Of a stretch of 64,000 nt of DNA, positions 13,601 to 25,500 are shown one piece after another. Numbering within the stretch: the first letter of the stretch is position 1; every line of letters starts with the position of its first letter. The position numbers and the translations under genes were made by a program. The notes beneath the pieces are model-generated. The model made no database searches and had not been told where the DNA came from. It saw only the letters and a program-made list of their open reading frames with translations. Source of the stretch: Toxotes chatareus (lineage: Eukaryota; Chordata; Actinopteri; Toxotidae); NCBI GenBank assembly GCA_016801885.1, contig JAFBJY010001503.1:79616-143615 (forward strand), in the 5' to 3' direction.

Positions 13601-15292
13601 TTGTGTAGGGGTTTAACATTCACATTTCTACATTCAAGACTCAAAAAATGCCTAGGGTTTTTTAAAAATTTACTTTTCTTTAGAAAAAGATTTCCAATGA
13701 CCCCATGTATGTAAAAAAATTTCCAAATAAAATTCGATGTTGGTAATAACTTTTGTCAATGTTTTATCACGAGAAAAATTTTTTTTTTGGGATGAGAAAT
13801 TTGGGGCCACAATAGACAAGGGGCGGGTTCCAAAAACCCCAGTAAACTTTCCAAAAAAGCCACTTCTTTAAACTGGGAAGGTGAGGGCCAAAGTGACATC
13901 TAAAATCAATACTCCCCGTTCAACAAAGGGATTTTCCCTTGTGGGTGTCTATTTGCCAAGCTGTGAAAGCTACTTCACTAAGCTGTGCTGGAAAAGCCCA
14001 AATGTTTCTTCCACTTTCCACGAAACGTTTTTTCATCTGAACCACTAATAAAGTGATGCTAACTCACATTTCATTTTTTTAAAATTTTCCCAGTTTAAAA
14101 AAAACGAAAAGTTTGCCTTGCATTAGTAGTAAAAAAAGCTGTGATGTGGCGAAAAACAGTAAACAGTGAAATAAGGTGATATCTGAAAGTCCAAATTGGA
14201 AAGAGGAGAAAAACCCCCCGATCAAGAGGTTCAGATAGAACCAAAGTCTTGAGCTGAAAACAGAGAATTAAGAATGGTTTTTTCTAGTCTACAGCCAAAC
14301 ACACAGGGTTGCGACCCACAAAGGGGGGAGAAGTCAGGTTGGCAATGGTCAGCCTGCTCCAAAAGGGGCCAACACAGTGCAATTTTGGGACAAACCCCCC
14401 GCTAACTCCTCGAGGCTTTTTGAAAACAGCCATCACAGCTTATGTGCAATGGAAAAACCCCCTAAAATTCTATTTTCAACCTCAACAACCAAACCCGAAC
14501 ATCTCCCAAAAATCCCTAATTCACTTTCCCTGGAAACATTGATCCCCTGCCCCCACCCGATTTCCCTTTACCTCTACTTTCCATAATAGGGAAAAAACCC
14601 AAATCATGAATATCATTCCCCTTTCCCCATTCAAAACATTATTTTATCTAATTTTCCCCTTCCCTACTCTTTGGGGACCCTTCTTTTTAAAAAAAATTTT
14701 TTTGGAAAAATGGGCCAAAATCCCCAGTCCTTTTTTTGCAAATAGTTTTCCCAAAAATTTATCACATTTTAAACAAAATCAAGGGGTATCTTCAAATGTT
14801 TGTCTTTTTTTGAGAATTTCCCTCTTTTGCCATCTCCACCACCTTTTAAGGAAACATTAGGTGTAGAAACACAAAAAGGGGAATTTTGGGCAAATACCTG
14901 AAGATAAAAAATCTACTCAAACTTAAGCCTCCCCTTTTTTTTTTTTCAACTCTGGGAAATCAACTTTTTTCCCCAGGACAGGGACTGTGGTTTTATCCAT
15001 CATTTTGGGGAAATTTTTTTGAAAGGATCTTGTTCAGACAGTACAGACCCAGAAATCCTTTCCTTTTAAAACAAACACAGTGCATCACACCAAAAAAAAA
15101 TTAAGAAATTAAAATGAAATATCCCAACATGATCAGCATTAAAAAAAAAAAAAACCAAAAGTTGACACTGAAAACCTTGGAGGGGGATCTGGGCTTTATG
15201 CCCCTTTTTCCTGTTAACGTAGCTCCTCCCCTTTCCTGTCAATAATTGTAAAATATCTGAGTGGTTCTTTTTTCCTAAAACAAGGGTTCCCG

Positions 15293-15392
15293 TCCAGTCC
15301 CAAATGTTTTTGCTCCCCGTTTGACTTTTGAACTTGTCTCTGGCTGTGTGTCCACTTACCGCCCGGCTAGGCTGTAGTTTGATACATCGGGG
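15293..15392 (-). repeat. Noisy inverted copy of 46,399-46,501
   Basis: Read on the minus strand this block contains 'gtaagtggacacacagccag' followed by 'agacaagttc', the same as the plus strand at 46,440-46,480, with scattered differences of the homopolymer type. It is in opposite orientation to the clean copy. The unit is probably a dispersed or segmentally duplicated repeat; no coding function is evident although both copies keep a short open frame (SGHTARDKF). Confidence 0.7.
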
Positions 15393-16414
15393 ATAAAAGG
15401 GCAAAATCTCTCTCTCTCTCTTCCCCCCAAAAACACACACACACACACCCCCTCTCTCCAAATTCAAACCTGCTCCAGTGTTTTAGCCTGAAGGGTTTTT
15501 CAGTAAAATATGACATTTCTCACCAGTCCTAATCTTCAACCGAGCCCCCAACATTTTTTTTTAGAAATTTCATCTACACTGACTTTTGACCCCAAACAGA
15601 GCCTTTGGGTTTTTCCCAAGGATTCTCATCCATGTTTGTGTGGAACAACAAGGAAATGTTCTGCAAAGAAAATCTGGTCCTTTATTCTGGAGCAGCCCTG
15701 GATACACTTCTCCCATCATTGTAAAAAAGAATAACAAACCCCCTAAATTCTGTGAAATAGTCGAGGATCTTTTGGGTGAACTTTTTTCCCTTTTTTTCTT
15801 GGGGTCTTGGGAGCATTTAAATGAAAGAAAAAAAAAAATCGAAATTTTTTTTTCCCCAACAGGTCTTCATCTCCTGCACTGAAAAAATTGAATCAGTTAT
15901 TTGCATCAACCTTAAAAATTTCCCAGTTTCAAATTTCCCCATCAATCACCCAGACATGAAAACCCCCGACAGCAGCTCACATCCATCGGTAGAAACAGTC
16001 CCAGTGCAAATTATGTTATAATTTCTAAAAGTCTTTAGAGGGAAAAATGGTAACAATATCTAATCAGCTTGTAGTCTACAGCCATGCAGTTTCAAATCAC
16101 CTCAACATCTGGAAAATGATGTGATTTTTAACAGCACAAAACCTGAAGGGGGAATAAACCCCAGTCCCGATTTTATCTTTAGTCTGGAAGCTTTTAAAGT
16201 GAGAACACAATTTATTTTTAAAATGTTTATGACGCTAAGTTGTCAGTTGAATGTCATGATCTGAACTCGGGAAAGTTCACAGACAATTTTGCCCCTGGGG
16301 AAAAATGACGGCCCGGGTTTTTTTTAGCAGACTTACAGACATCAGACACAGACAGACCATTAGACTGATGGGCATTTCATCACAAAAATATTAGGCCAAC
16401 AGAAACCTTTTACT

Positions 16415-17145
16415 TGTCTCAGGTTATTACACTGTGTTTAGCACCCACACCTGAAACACTGGGGCAAAAAAATTTCTTTAAACCTTTTCTGAGGCTGCCT
16501 CATGCCAAAGAACGCTCATCAACTTCAATAAAGAAAATTTTGCATTAATTACATTTCAGTAACACAAAAACAACAGGGGTTTTTTTACTGGAGGTGGGTT
16601 TCTGAAATGGACTGAAGCTGGTCACTGGGGCCAGGCAGAAGTCAGTTTTTTAAAAATGGGATCAGACATGACTCAGACTCAACATGGATGAAAGCTTACC
16701 CCACACACACTTCAAAAAAATAAATTTAATATACAGCAGCTTTAAAACAACAGCAATAAAAAATTTGGGAACAAACCATTAAAATAATAAACTTCTTTTT
16801 CCATTAAGACAATTCAAAAAAGTTTTTATAAAAAATTGCATATGTTTAATACAAAATGTACCAGGCCTGAGAACAAATGGCAGCCAAACCTTTAGGAATC
16901 AGCATGAGCCCAAAAATGAAAATAATTCAAATGCACAGTGTCCATAAAAAAAACCGAGCAAATTTTCTTCTAATCTTTCTCCACAGCAGTGTCTTCTGTC
17001 CCCAGCTAAAAAAACTACACAAACATTTAAGATCTATTGATGAATGAGTGGGTTTACTGTGACATATGTGTCCTGCTTTTCCCGATGGAGGGGAATTCCC
17101 TTTCAATGAAGAACGAGAAAATGATTTTGTGATCTGTGGTTTTAA
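16415..17145 (+). repeat. Noisy copy of 49,130-49,935
   Basis: The block follows the clean segment at 49.1-49.9 kb in the same order and strand. Shared landmarks are 'cacccacacctgaaacac', 'atatacagcagctttaaaac', 'gaacaaatggcagccaaacc' and 'ctccacagcagtgtcttctg'. The noisy version is about 75 bases shorter. It shows that part of the bad region is a real paralogous or alternative-haplotype copy of this locus. Confidence 0.85.
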
Positions 17146-17149
17146 AAAA

Positions 17150-20100
17150 AATTTTTTTTTAATTTTTTTTAAAAAAAAAAAACAAACTTTTTTTTAAACA
17201 GGTTTTATTATATTTATTTTTTAATTAAAAACCCCTTAAAGGGAAAACTTGTAATTTTTTGTAAAAATTTTTTTTTTTTTTAAAAATTTTTTCCCCCCTT
17301 TTTTTGTTTTTTTTTGCCTTTAAATTTTTTTTTTTTACTTTTTTGTCCCCCTCGTTTTTTAAATTTTTTTCCTTTTTTTTTGTTTTCAGTTTTTCCCCGT
17401 TCCCCCTTTTGCCTTTTTTTCCCCCAAAAATTTCTCCCCCCCTTTTCTATTTTTTTTCCCCCCCTTATCCCCTCTTTTTAATTTCCCCCACAGTTTATTT
17501 GGGGTTTTTTTTCCCCATTTTTTTCCCCCTTTCCCCTTTTTTTTCTTTTCCTAATTCTTTTTTTTGACACTTTAATTGTTTTAAGGTTTTAAAAAAATTT
17601 TTGGGGGGGTTTATTTTTTTTAAAAAAATTTTTTTTTTTTTTCCCTTTTCCCCTTTTTTAAAAAAGCAAGGGTTTTTCGGAAATTTGTAATTTTTTTTAA
17701 AAATTTTTTGGAATTTTAAAAACTTCTTGAAAAAAGCCCGAAAAAAAAATTTTTGGCTTTTAAATTTTCCCCCCCCAAAATTTGGGGTTTAGGGAAATTA
17801 AAAAAAATTTTTGGGTTTTTCCCCCTTTAAAATACTTTAATTCTCCTGAAAAACGGAAAATTTTGGTTTTTGGGGAAATTTTTTTTTAAAAAAATTTTTG
17901 AAAATTTAAAAACCCTTTTCCTTTTTTGCGAAAAAAAAATTTTAAAAAAATTTTTTGCCCCCTTTAAAGGTTCCAACCGCAGTCAGGGCCCCAAACCCCC
18001 GAACAAAGTGCCTGGGGAAATTTTTTAAACCCCCCCCCTCCTTTCAAACCCCATTTAAGGGAAAACCCTAGACCCCTTTGGGGAAAAAAAAATCTCCCTC
18101 TTTCCCCAAAATTTTTAAAAAAAAGGCGGGGGCCTCCCTTTTTAAAAAAAACCCCCTTTAAAAAGGGGATAACCTTTTTTTTTCTGGGGGGGGGTTTTTT
18201 TTTGGGGGGAAGAAAATTACTTTTCCCCAAAAAATTCAACCCTTATTTCGGTAAAAAAAACTTTTTTTGGGGTTGGGGAAAAGGGGAAAACCCTCCCCTA
18301 TCCCAAAGACCCAAATTAAAGGGAAGACCCAAAGGGGGGGAAAAGAGGGGGAATTTAAAAATTCCTATTTTCCCCCAAAAAAAAAGGGGGTTTAAAAGGG
18401 AAAAAAAAACCCAAAACCTTTTTGGGTTTCCCCGGGAAATTTTTGGGGGGTTGGGGAAAAGTGTTGGCCCCCCGGGAAATTTTTGGGGGGAAAAAATTTT
18501 AAAAATTTTCTTTTAAAAAAAAAATTTGGGCTTTGGGAAAATTTTTAAAACCGGGTTTTTAAATTTTTAAATTAAATTTCCTTTTGGGTCAACTTTTAAA
18601 ACCTTAAATTTGTAAATTAAAAATTTTTTTTTTAAAAATTTAAAAAAGGGGGCCCCCCTTGACTTTTTAAATTTTTTTAAAAAAAAAAGGTTAAATTTTT
18701 TTTCCCCTCAAATACTTTTCGGCAAAAATTTTTTTTCCCTTAAAAACAAAAATAAAAGGGGAAATTTATCGACCAAGATTTCCCACCCAAAAAAGATTTT
18801 TTTGGAAATTTTAAAAACCCCCAAAAGGTTTTGGGGTATGGGCTGGGGGAAAAAAAATTTTTTTCCCAAAAACCCCCCTTTTTTATGGGGCCCCCTTTAA
18901 AAAAAGGGGTTTTCCAAAATTTTGGTGGGTTAGAAAAAACCCTTTTTTTCTGCAATTTTTTTAAAAAACTTTTTAAAAATTTAAAAATTTTTAAAAAAAC
19001 CCCCCGACCTTTTTCCCCTGGGGGGGGAAAAGGGTTTTTAAAACCTTTTTAAAAGGAAAAAATTTTTTAAAATTTTAAAAAACCCAAAAAAAGGGGGTTT
19101 TTTAAAACCCTCTTTCCCCTTTCCGGGAAAAACCCAAATTTGAAAAAAATCTTTTTAAAAAAGGGTTTTTAAACCCCCGTTTTTTCTTAAAGGGGAAAAA
19201 AATTTTGAGGGTTTGGGTTTTTCGAAAAAAAAAAATTTTTTTAAAGAACCCCCCAAGGCGCCTGGGGGAAAAATTTTTGGGGAATTTAAAAAGGGGGGGA
19301 AAGTTTCCCCCGGGAAAAGGGGGGGGATGGAAAAGGGGGGGGAAAAGGTGAAAGGGAAATTAGGTTTCCCCCCCCAAAAGGGTGGGGTTTTGGGAAAAAA
19401 AGGGATGAAAACCCCTTTTTTAAATCCCCCGGAAGTAAATGGGGAAAAAAATTGGTCGCTTTGGAATGTAAAAAACCAAATTTTTTTTCCCCCCTTTCCT
19501 TTTTTTGGAAAATTTTTTTTTAAAAAAGGAACTTTTTTTTAACCCAAAAGGCCGTTAGGGAAATAAATTTTTTAAGCTTTTAGCCCGATTTCTTTCCCAT
19601 TGGGAAATTTTAAAAAAAATTTTTTATTAAAAAACAAAAGGCAAAATTTGGGGGGTTAAAAAATTTTGGGTTTCCCAAAAGGGGAATTTTTAGAAAATTT
19701 TTTTTCTTTTCACCCAACCTTTCCCAAGGGGAATTCTTTAAAAAAAAAAAAATTTTTTTCCCCCGGGTTTGTAAAACCCCTTTTATTTTTTAAAAACCCG
19801 GGGCCTTTAATTTTTTAAATTTTAAATTTTTAAATTTACAACTTTTAATTTTTGGGTTTTCCTTAAAAAATTTTTTTAAAAAATTTTTTTTTTAAAAATT
19901 TTTTTTGAAAAAAAAGTTTTTGAAGGGGTTTAAAAATTTTAAATATTTTTTAAAAAACCAAAGGGAAAAAAACCCCAAAAAATTTCAAAAAGGAATTTCC
20001 CCTTTTGGGGGAAAAGGGTTTGAAAGGGGAAAATTTTTTTAAAACGTTAAAAAAAGGGTTTTTCCACAAAAAATTTTTGGGTAAAAAAGGGTTCATAAAA

Positions 20101-21010
20101 ATTGGTTTCGGGAAAGGGTTTTTCCTTTTGGAAAAAAAGGGGTTAAAAATTTTTTTAAAATTTTAAAAAACAAACATTTGAAAAATTTAAAAAACCCTAT
20201 CTTTTTGGGAAAAAAAATGTAAAAATATAGGGGTTTAAAATTTTTTTTTAAAAAAAATTTTTTTTTTTTAAAAGGAAAAATAAAAACATTTGGGAAAATA
20301 AAAATTTTACAAAATTTTAAATCTAAATATTTTTGGGCCCCTTTTTGATCCGTTTCAAAAAATTTAAATTTATTTTTGGAATTTTAAAAATTTTAAAGCC
20401 TTTTTTAAAAAGGAAAAAAAAAAAAATGGGGGTCCCTTAACAATGGCCTGGGGAAAGGGGCTTTTTTTCCCCGAATTTTTCTTTTTGGGAAAAACCCAAA
20501 AAATTTTTCCCTTTTTAAAATTTTTTTTTTTTAAAGGGGCCCTTTTTTTAATTTTAAAAATTTTTTCCCTCAAAAACCCCTGGGTTTTAAAAAAAAGGGG
20601 CAAAAAATTTTTAAATCCCTTTGGGCCCAAAAAGGGTTTTCCGGGGGAAAAATTTTTTTCCAAAAACCCCACCCTTTTTTTTAAGATTTTTAAAAATTTT
20701 TCAAAAAATCGTTTTTAAAATTTTGAAATTTGTTTTAATATTTTTTTGTTTTGCTTTGGGCCCCGGGTTCCCGGGAAAGGGTTTTAAAAAAAAGGGAAAA
20801 AACCAAAATTTTTGCTTAAACTTTTTCCAAAATTTTTAATGTGTTTTAAAAAAAAATAAAATTAACCCTTTAAGGGAACTTTGTTTTAAAGGGATTTTTT
20901 TTATAATAAAAATTTTTTAAAAAAATTTTTTGAAAATTGTCAGGGGAATTTTTTAAAAAACGGGCCCCAAAATATTTGGAAAAAAATTTTTAAATGTATT
21001 TGCACAAATA
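17150..21010. other. Most degraded block, no readable content
   Basis: Composed almost only of alternating A, T, C and G homopolymers. No exon, repeat family or simple satellite period could be recognised. By position it may stand for whatever follows the block homologous to 49.1-49.9 kb, but that is inference. Confidence 0.75.
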
Positions 21011-21477
21011 AAAGCAAAAAAAAAAAATCAACAGGATGGTGTTTGGTGGTCATTTTCCCATAAAACTAAATAATTTAATGAATAAATTTTAATTCTAAAA
21101 AGTGTAAATTAAACACATTTTGAGTGTTAGGTGTCAACACTGGAGAAGAGTTTAATTTTGAAATTAACTAAATTTTAGAGTTACACTCAGTGAGGGATGA
21201 GTATTTTAACAACAGGAGGAGTTCAAGTTAACTCTGTTTCAGAGTTAAAAATTCAACTTCAGGAATAGTTATTTTAACTCTGTCACAGAGTCTATTCGAT
21301 GGTCACACATGTTCACTCAGATTGAGCTGATTTTAACACAGTTTATTCCAGAGGCTAAAATTAGCTGTGTGTGCAGTATTTCCAGCTTTACACATGAACT
21401 TATACAAAAATAAACACTAATGTAGTGATGAAGAAAAGTGTCCATGTAACATTTAGGGCTTGACCATGGTTCCTGGC

Positions 21478-21795
21478 TTTTGGGCTCTCTCAAAGTGACT
21501 TTATAACCTCTCCAACTACAATGTTTGGATTCACAGATGAAATTCAGATGCTCCTCTGTGGTCCGGCTAAGACTCTACAATGCAAGACACTCCATTGATC
21601 TCTTTACATTATTCATCCAATTCACCTAAACACAAATTAAACACAAGTTTTTATCTTTGTTTTTTCTCAGATCTTTCAGATAAACTGTGGCAGCATTTTA
21701 GTTTGAACTGAATCAGCTCAGTTGTCTCAAGATTCAGAGAAAGACAAAACACTGATGTTTACAATGATGCTTTTAATGTGAAAGAGAATGATTAG
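21478..21795 (-). repeat. NLR 3'-flanking segment with inverted copy at 59.2-60.0 kb
   Basis: This lies downstream of the NLR stop codon. Its reverse complement matches 59,221-59,355 (phrases such as 'ccacagtttatctgaaagat' and 'tttcacattaaaagcatcat') and 59,880-59,990 ('gaggttataaagtcacttt'). The two matching parts are almost adjacent here but about 500 bp apart in the other copy, so one copy has gained or lost sequence. 21,010-21,478 and 21,796-22,032 are clean AT-rich 3' flank with nothing else recognisable. Confidence 0.75.
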
Positions 21796-22032
21796 AATCT
21801 TAAAAAGTAAAAAGTCAGCAACATTTTTCTCCTGTAATAATCGTAGCTTCCATCTTTAAAGGACTGGAAGAGGAAGAAGTTTACAAGGAATCATTTAGAA
21901 GAGTTTAACAAATAAACTGCTTTAATACATGAATCTGAAATGGTGTGTGTGAGTGAAAGAGACAGGCATGTACAGACTGAACTATCTGTTCAACAGTGAG
22001 AGAGTTTCTCTAACAGGAGGAGACTCTCTCTG

Positions 22033-22583
22033 CTACACTCTACACAGAGACACTGAGAAACCAGATGACAAGAACCCAAACCCATGACACAGAGGTTCAG
22101 TAAATGTGGTGCTGAAGGTGTAGAGGTGGATCAGTGAGTCAGAGGAGACTCTGTAGAAGGACAGAGAGCCAGCAGGGCAGTCCACATACACTGCTACTCT
22201 GTCAGAGACAGACGAAGATGATGAAGAGGAGGAGGAAGAGGAGACAGGTGTCATTCTGTTATTGTGGCAAACACAGTAACCACCTTCAGAGCAGAACAGA
22301 CTCCAGGACTGATCGTTCCATCCAAACAAACAGTTTTCTCTGTCTCCTTTCCTTCTGATTCCTCTGTAACTCACTGATATATCAACTCCTCCTCTCCACT
22401 CAACCTCCCAGTAACAGCGACCAGTCAGACCATTACTACACAGCAGCTGAGGCCACGGGTCAAATCTGTCTGGATGATGAGGATATGACTGATCCTCCTC
22501 CACATGTGTCACCTTCCTGTTGTTGTCAGACAGTTTGAGGTTTCTATTTACTGTGTTTGTGTCAGTGTTGAGTTCACAGAAAT
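22033..22583 (-). CDS. NLR terminal exon: PRY-SPRY (B30.2) domain
   Basis: Acceptor 'tctccatcag' precedes a 183-codon frame starting YFCELNTDTNTVNRN and ending SVSLCRV-TAG. PRY features: NLKLSDNNRKV, then QLLCSNGLTGRCYWEVEW. SPRY features: VDISVSYRGI, FGWNDQSWSL, and VYVDCPAGSLSFYRV, which is the fish form of the conserved LDYE-type strand. A run of 11 Ser in the loop before VSDRVAVYV is encoded by a TCn-rich microsatellite (about 22,210-22,250). In this family the B30.2 domain is thought to bind ligand. The exon is intact, with no stop or frameshift. Confidence 0.92.
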
Positions 22584-25500
22584 CTGATGGAGAAAAGAAG
22601 ACACAACACAGCTGCAGTTATTGATCTATCACCTGATCATTGATTGACACTTTGAAGATGGCTGAATGTGAGCTGCTTTCATTTCAGGAATCAAATGAAA
22701 ACCACACTTACACTTCCTCAGACCTGGTCTCAAGCATCGGACTCCACCAGGCTCCACCCTGAAAGGAGGAGGGGGGTCAGACCAGCATGTTCTCTTTCAG
22801 CATGCAAACATGGACATTACGTGGCTCTCATACACAGATGCTTTGATTATTCTGTTCATTCAGCAAAGAGACAAAGGACCTGGAGTCCTTATCTTGGAAT
22901 TATACGGAGCAGGGAGGTGACAAGGAGGAAAGATTTCATCATTTGTCTTCTCCATTTGATATAACTTTTGGTGTCAGACACAACAAAAGATCTCAGAATG
23001 ACAAGATCAGGATCTCAGAGAGGTTCAGCTGATTATTGATCATGGATATTTTAGAAGACAGAGACATGATCAGAGACCTGATTTCATTTCCTCCTTGGTT
23101 TGAGACACTGGCAGATGAATGTCTCTGAGCAGTGTAGATGGTCTTATTATTGTTGGGATGTTATTATTAGTGTGTCAGCACTGAACAGGTATCTAAAGTC
23201 TTTGGGGTTGTTGTGGTGAAAGCACTCTGAGTGCTCAAAGTGGCTCTGTTGGTTCAGGAGCAGTTCAACCAGCTGCAGCTCAAATGTTTCCACACTGGCT
23301 TTGTGCTGATGCAGCATGAAATCCAGTCTGAGAAAGTCCTGCTCAGGTCACAGAAAACAGCTGACCACACCTGATTTAATGATTGTCACATATTTTCTCT
23401 TAAATATGACACACAGTGAGTCATGATGAGATACTGCAGTCAGAATTAGAGAAAACCCCCCTTTGTGTTGTTGTTAAATTCTCAGCACTTCTGTAGAGAT
23501 CTGTCATCAGCTGTGGCACACTAAATGTTTCCAGCTCTTCCTCCTCTATCACACACTGTCTGTGGCTGCAGCAGGCCTCTCCATACCTGAGGGTGTCCAG
23601 TCTCCAGTGTGGATCCTTCAGTCCAGCAGACAGCAGCTTCACTCCTGAGTCTCCTGGATGATTGTAGCTCAGGTCCAGCTCTCTCAGATGGGAGGGGTTG
23701 GAGCTCAGAGCTGAGGCCAGAGAAGCACAGCTTTCCTCTGTGATGAGACATCCTGACAGCCTGCAGACACACAACATCACACAGGAACCCTCTGTCAGCA
23801 CCTGCTGGTCTGTTTTGTTGTTCTTTTTTGTTTCAATGTATTTTAGGCAAATTCCTTAAACATCACTTGTAGGATTAGAAAAATCTGAAGCAAAAACACG
23901 AGAAATTCTAAATAATAATAAATGAGTCTAGAAAGTTCTGCTGAACTTTAGTAAAATTTACTTTAAACAATCCTATACAAGTTGACTGTTTATCCACTGA
24001 TGTAAATCAGATCAAATCTTCAGCTAAACAGGTTGATGGATCCTTACCTGAGAGTCTCCAGGATACAGTGTGGACTCTTCAGTCCAGCACACAGAAGCTT
24101 CGCTCCTGAATCCTGCAGATCATTGTTATTCAGGTCCAGGTGTCTCAGACTAGAGGACTGGGAGCTGAGAACTGAGGACAGAGCTTCACAGCTTCTCTCT
24201 GAGAGGTTACAGCTGCTCAGTCTGAAGAGGAAACAATTAAGAAAAAGTCAAATAACATTTGCATTGAAAGGACAATCAAAGGAACAAAACTCTCAGTTTG
24301 CTCATTTCTCAACAATTTGGAGACATGACAGTTAAATATTAGATTAGATTCAACTTTATTGTCATTACACATGTACAGGTACAGGGTAACGAAATGCAGT
24401 TTAGCATCTAACCAGAAGTACAAAAGCAGAAAGTGCAGCATCTAAGTGTATGTACAGATATACAAATAGATAGGTAATATGAACTTACTATACAGATAAG
24501 TTTGTAGTACTCTACAGATGAGTTGTGCTGCTGAATATACAGTATGTACACAAAAAAATACTGTGAACATCATTTACAATGAGCGCTTAATTGAAAGAAC
24601 AGACTGGTGATGCAGGTTGTAGGAAAGTGTGGAGATGAGGAGGTGTGAGGAGTGTGGGTGGGGGGGTGATGGGGGGTCGTGGGGGGGGCAGGGTTGGTGT
24701 GGGAGGTGGGGGGTTACAGGGGGGCTGAGTTCAATAAGGAAACATCTGTGGGGAAAAAGCTGTTCCTGAGTCTACTGGTTCTTGTGCGGAGGCTGAAGCG
24801 CCTCCTGGAGGGCAGGAGGTTAAACAGAGTCCTTGAGAATGCTGCAAGCTTGTCGCAGGCGTTCCCTCTGGACGGGAAGTGGAGTCCCTGTTATGCGTTG
24901 GGCAGTTTTCACCACCCACTGCAGTGCCTTTCAGTCAGCGACTGAACAGCTACCATACCAGACTGTGATACAGCTAGTCAGGATGCTCTCAATCACAGAC
25001 TGGTAGAAGTTCACCAGAACAGCTGAGGACAGGTGGTTCTTCTTCAGTGTGCTCAGGAAGTAGAGGAGCTGGTGAGCCTTCTTGACCAGGCTGGAGGTGT
25101 TGGTGGACCAGGACAGGTCCTCTGTAATGTGGGTCCCCAGGAATTTGAAGCAGGAGACTCATTCAACAGCCATTGATGTGAATGGGGCTGTGCGTGCCTC
25201 TTTTGACCTTCCTGAAGCTCCTTTGTCTTGCTGGTGTTCAGGAGCAGGTTATTGTCACCGCACCACGTGGCCAGGTGCTGTACATCCCTGCAGGTAGTCT
25301 CATCGTTGTTGCTGATGAGACCAATCACTGTGGTGTCATCTGTAAACTTGATAATGGTGTTGGATCCATTTACAGGCACACAGCCCTGTGGTACGCCGGT
25401 GCTGAGTGTGGTGGTGGAGCAGATGTGGCCTGACCTGACTTGCTGGGGTCTGTTAGTCAGAAAGTACAGAAGGAGGTGTCGATGCCCAGTTCTCCAAGTT

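Larger units (their letters stand above)
1..21010. other. Low-quality, homopolymer-inflated sequence
   Basis: Most bases sit in runs of three or more, splice signals and codons are broken, and open frames here translate into strings of Phe, Lys, Pro and Gly, as expected when TTT, AAA, CCC and GGG runs dominate. The change to normal sequence comes within a few tens of bases of 21,010. Two blocks match clean sequence elsewhere in the window but with extra and missing bases in runs, so this looks like an uncorrected long-read or low-coverage consensus and not biology. I annotate only traces that survive the noise. The remainder has no feature I can support. Confidence 0.8.

Noticed and set aside
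17304..20839. Several plus and minus open frames of 70-110 residues
   Set aside because: Pure products of homopolymer runs (Phe/Lys/Pro/Gly strings), with no protein-like composition.
22134..22358. Plus-strand open frame opposite the B30.2 exon
   Set aside because: Antisense shadow of a well-supported coding exon; Arg/Ser-rich only because of the poly-Ser codons.
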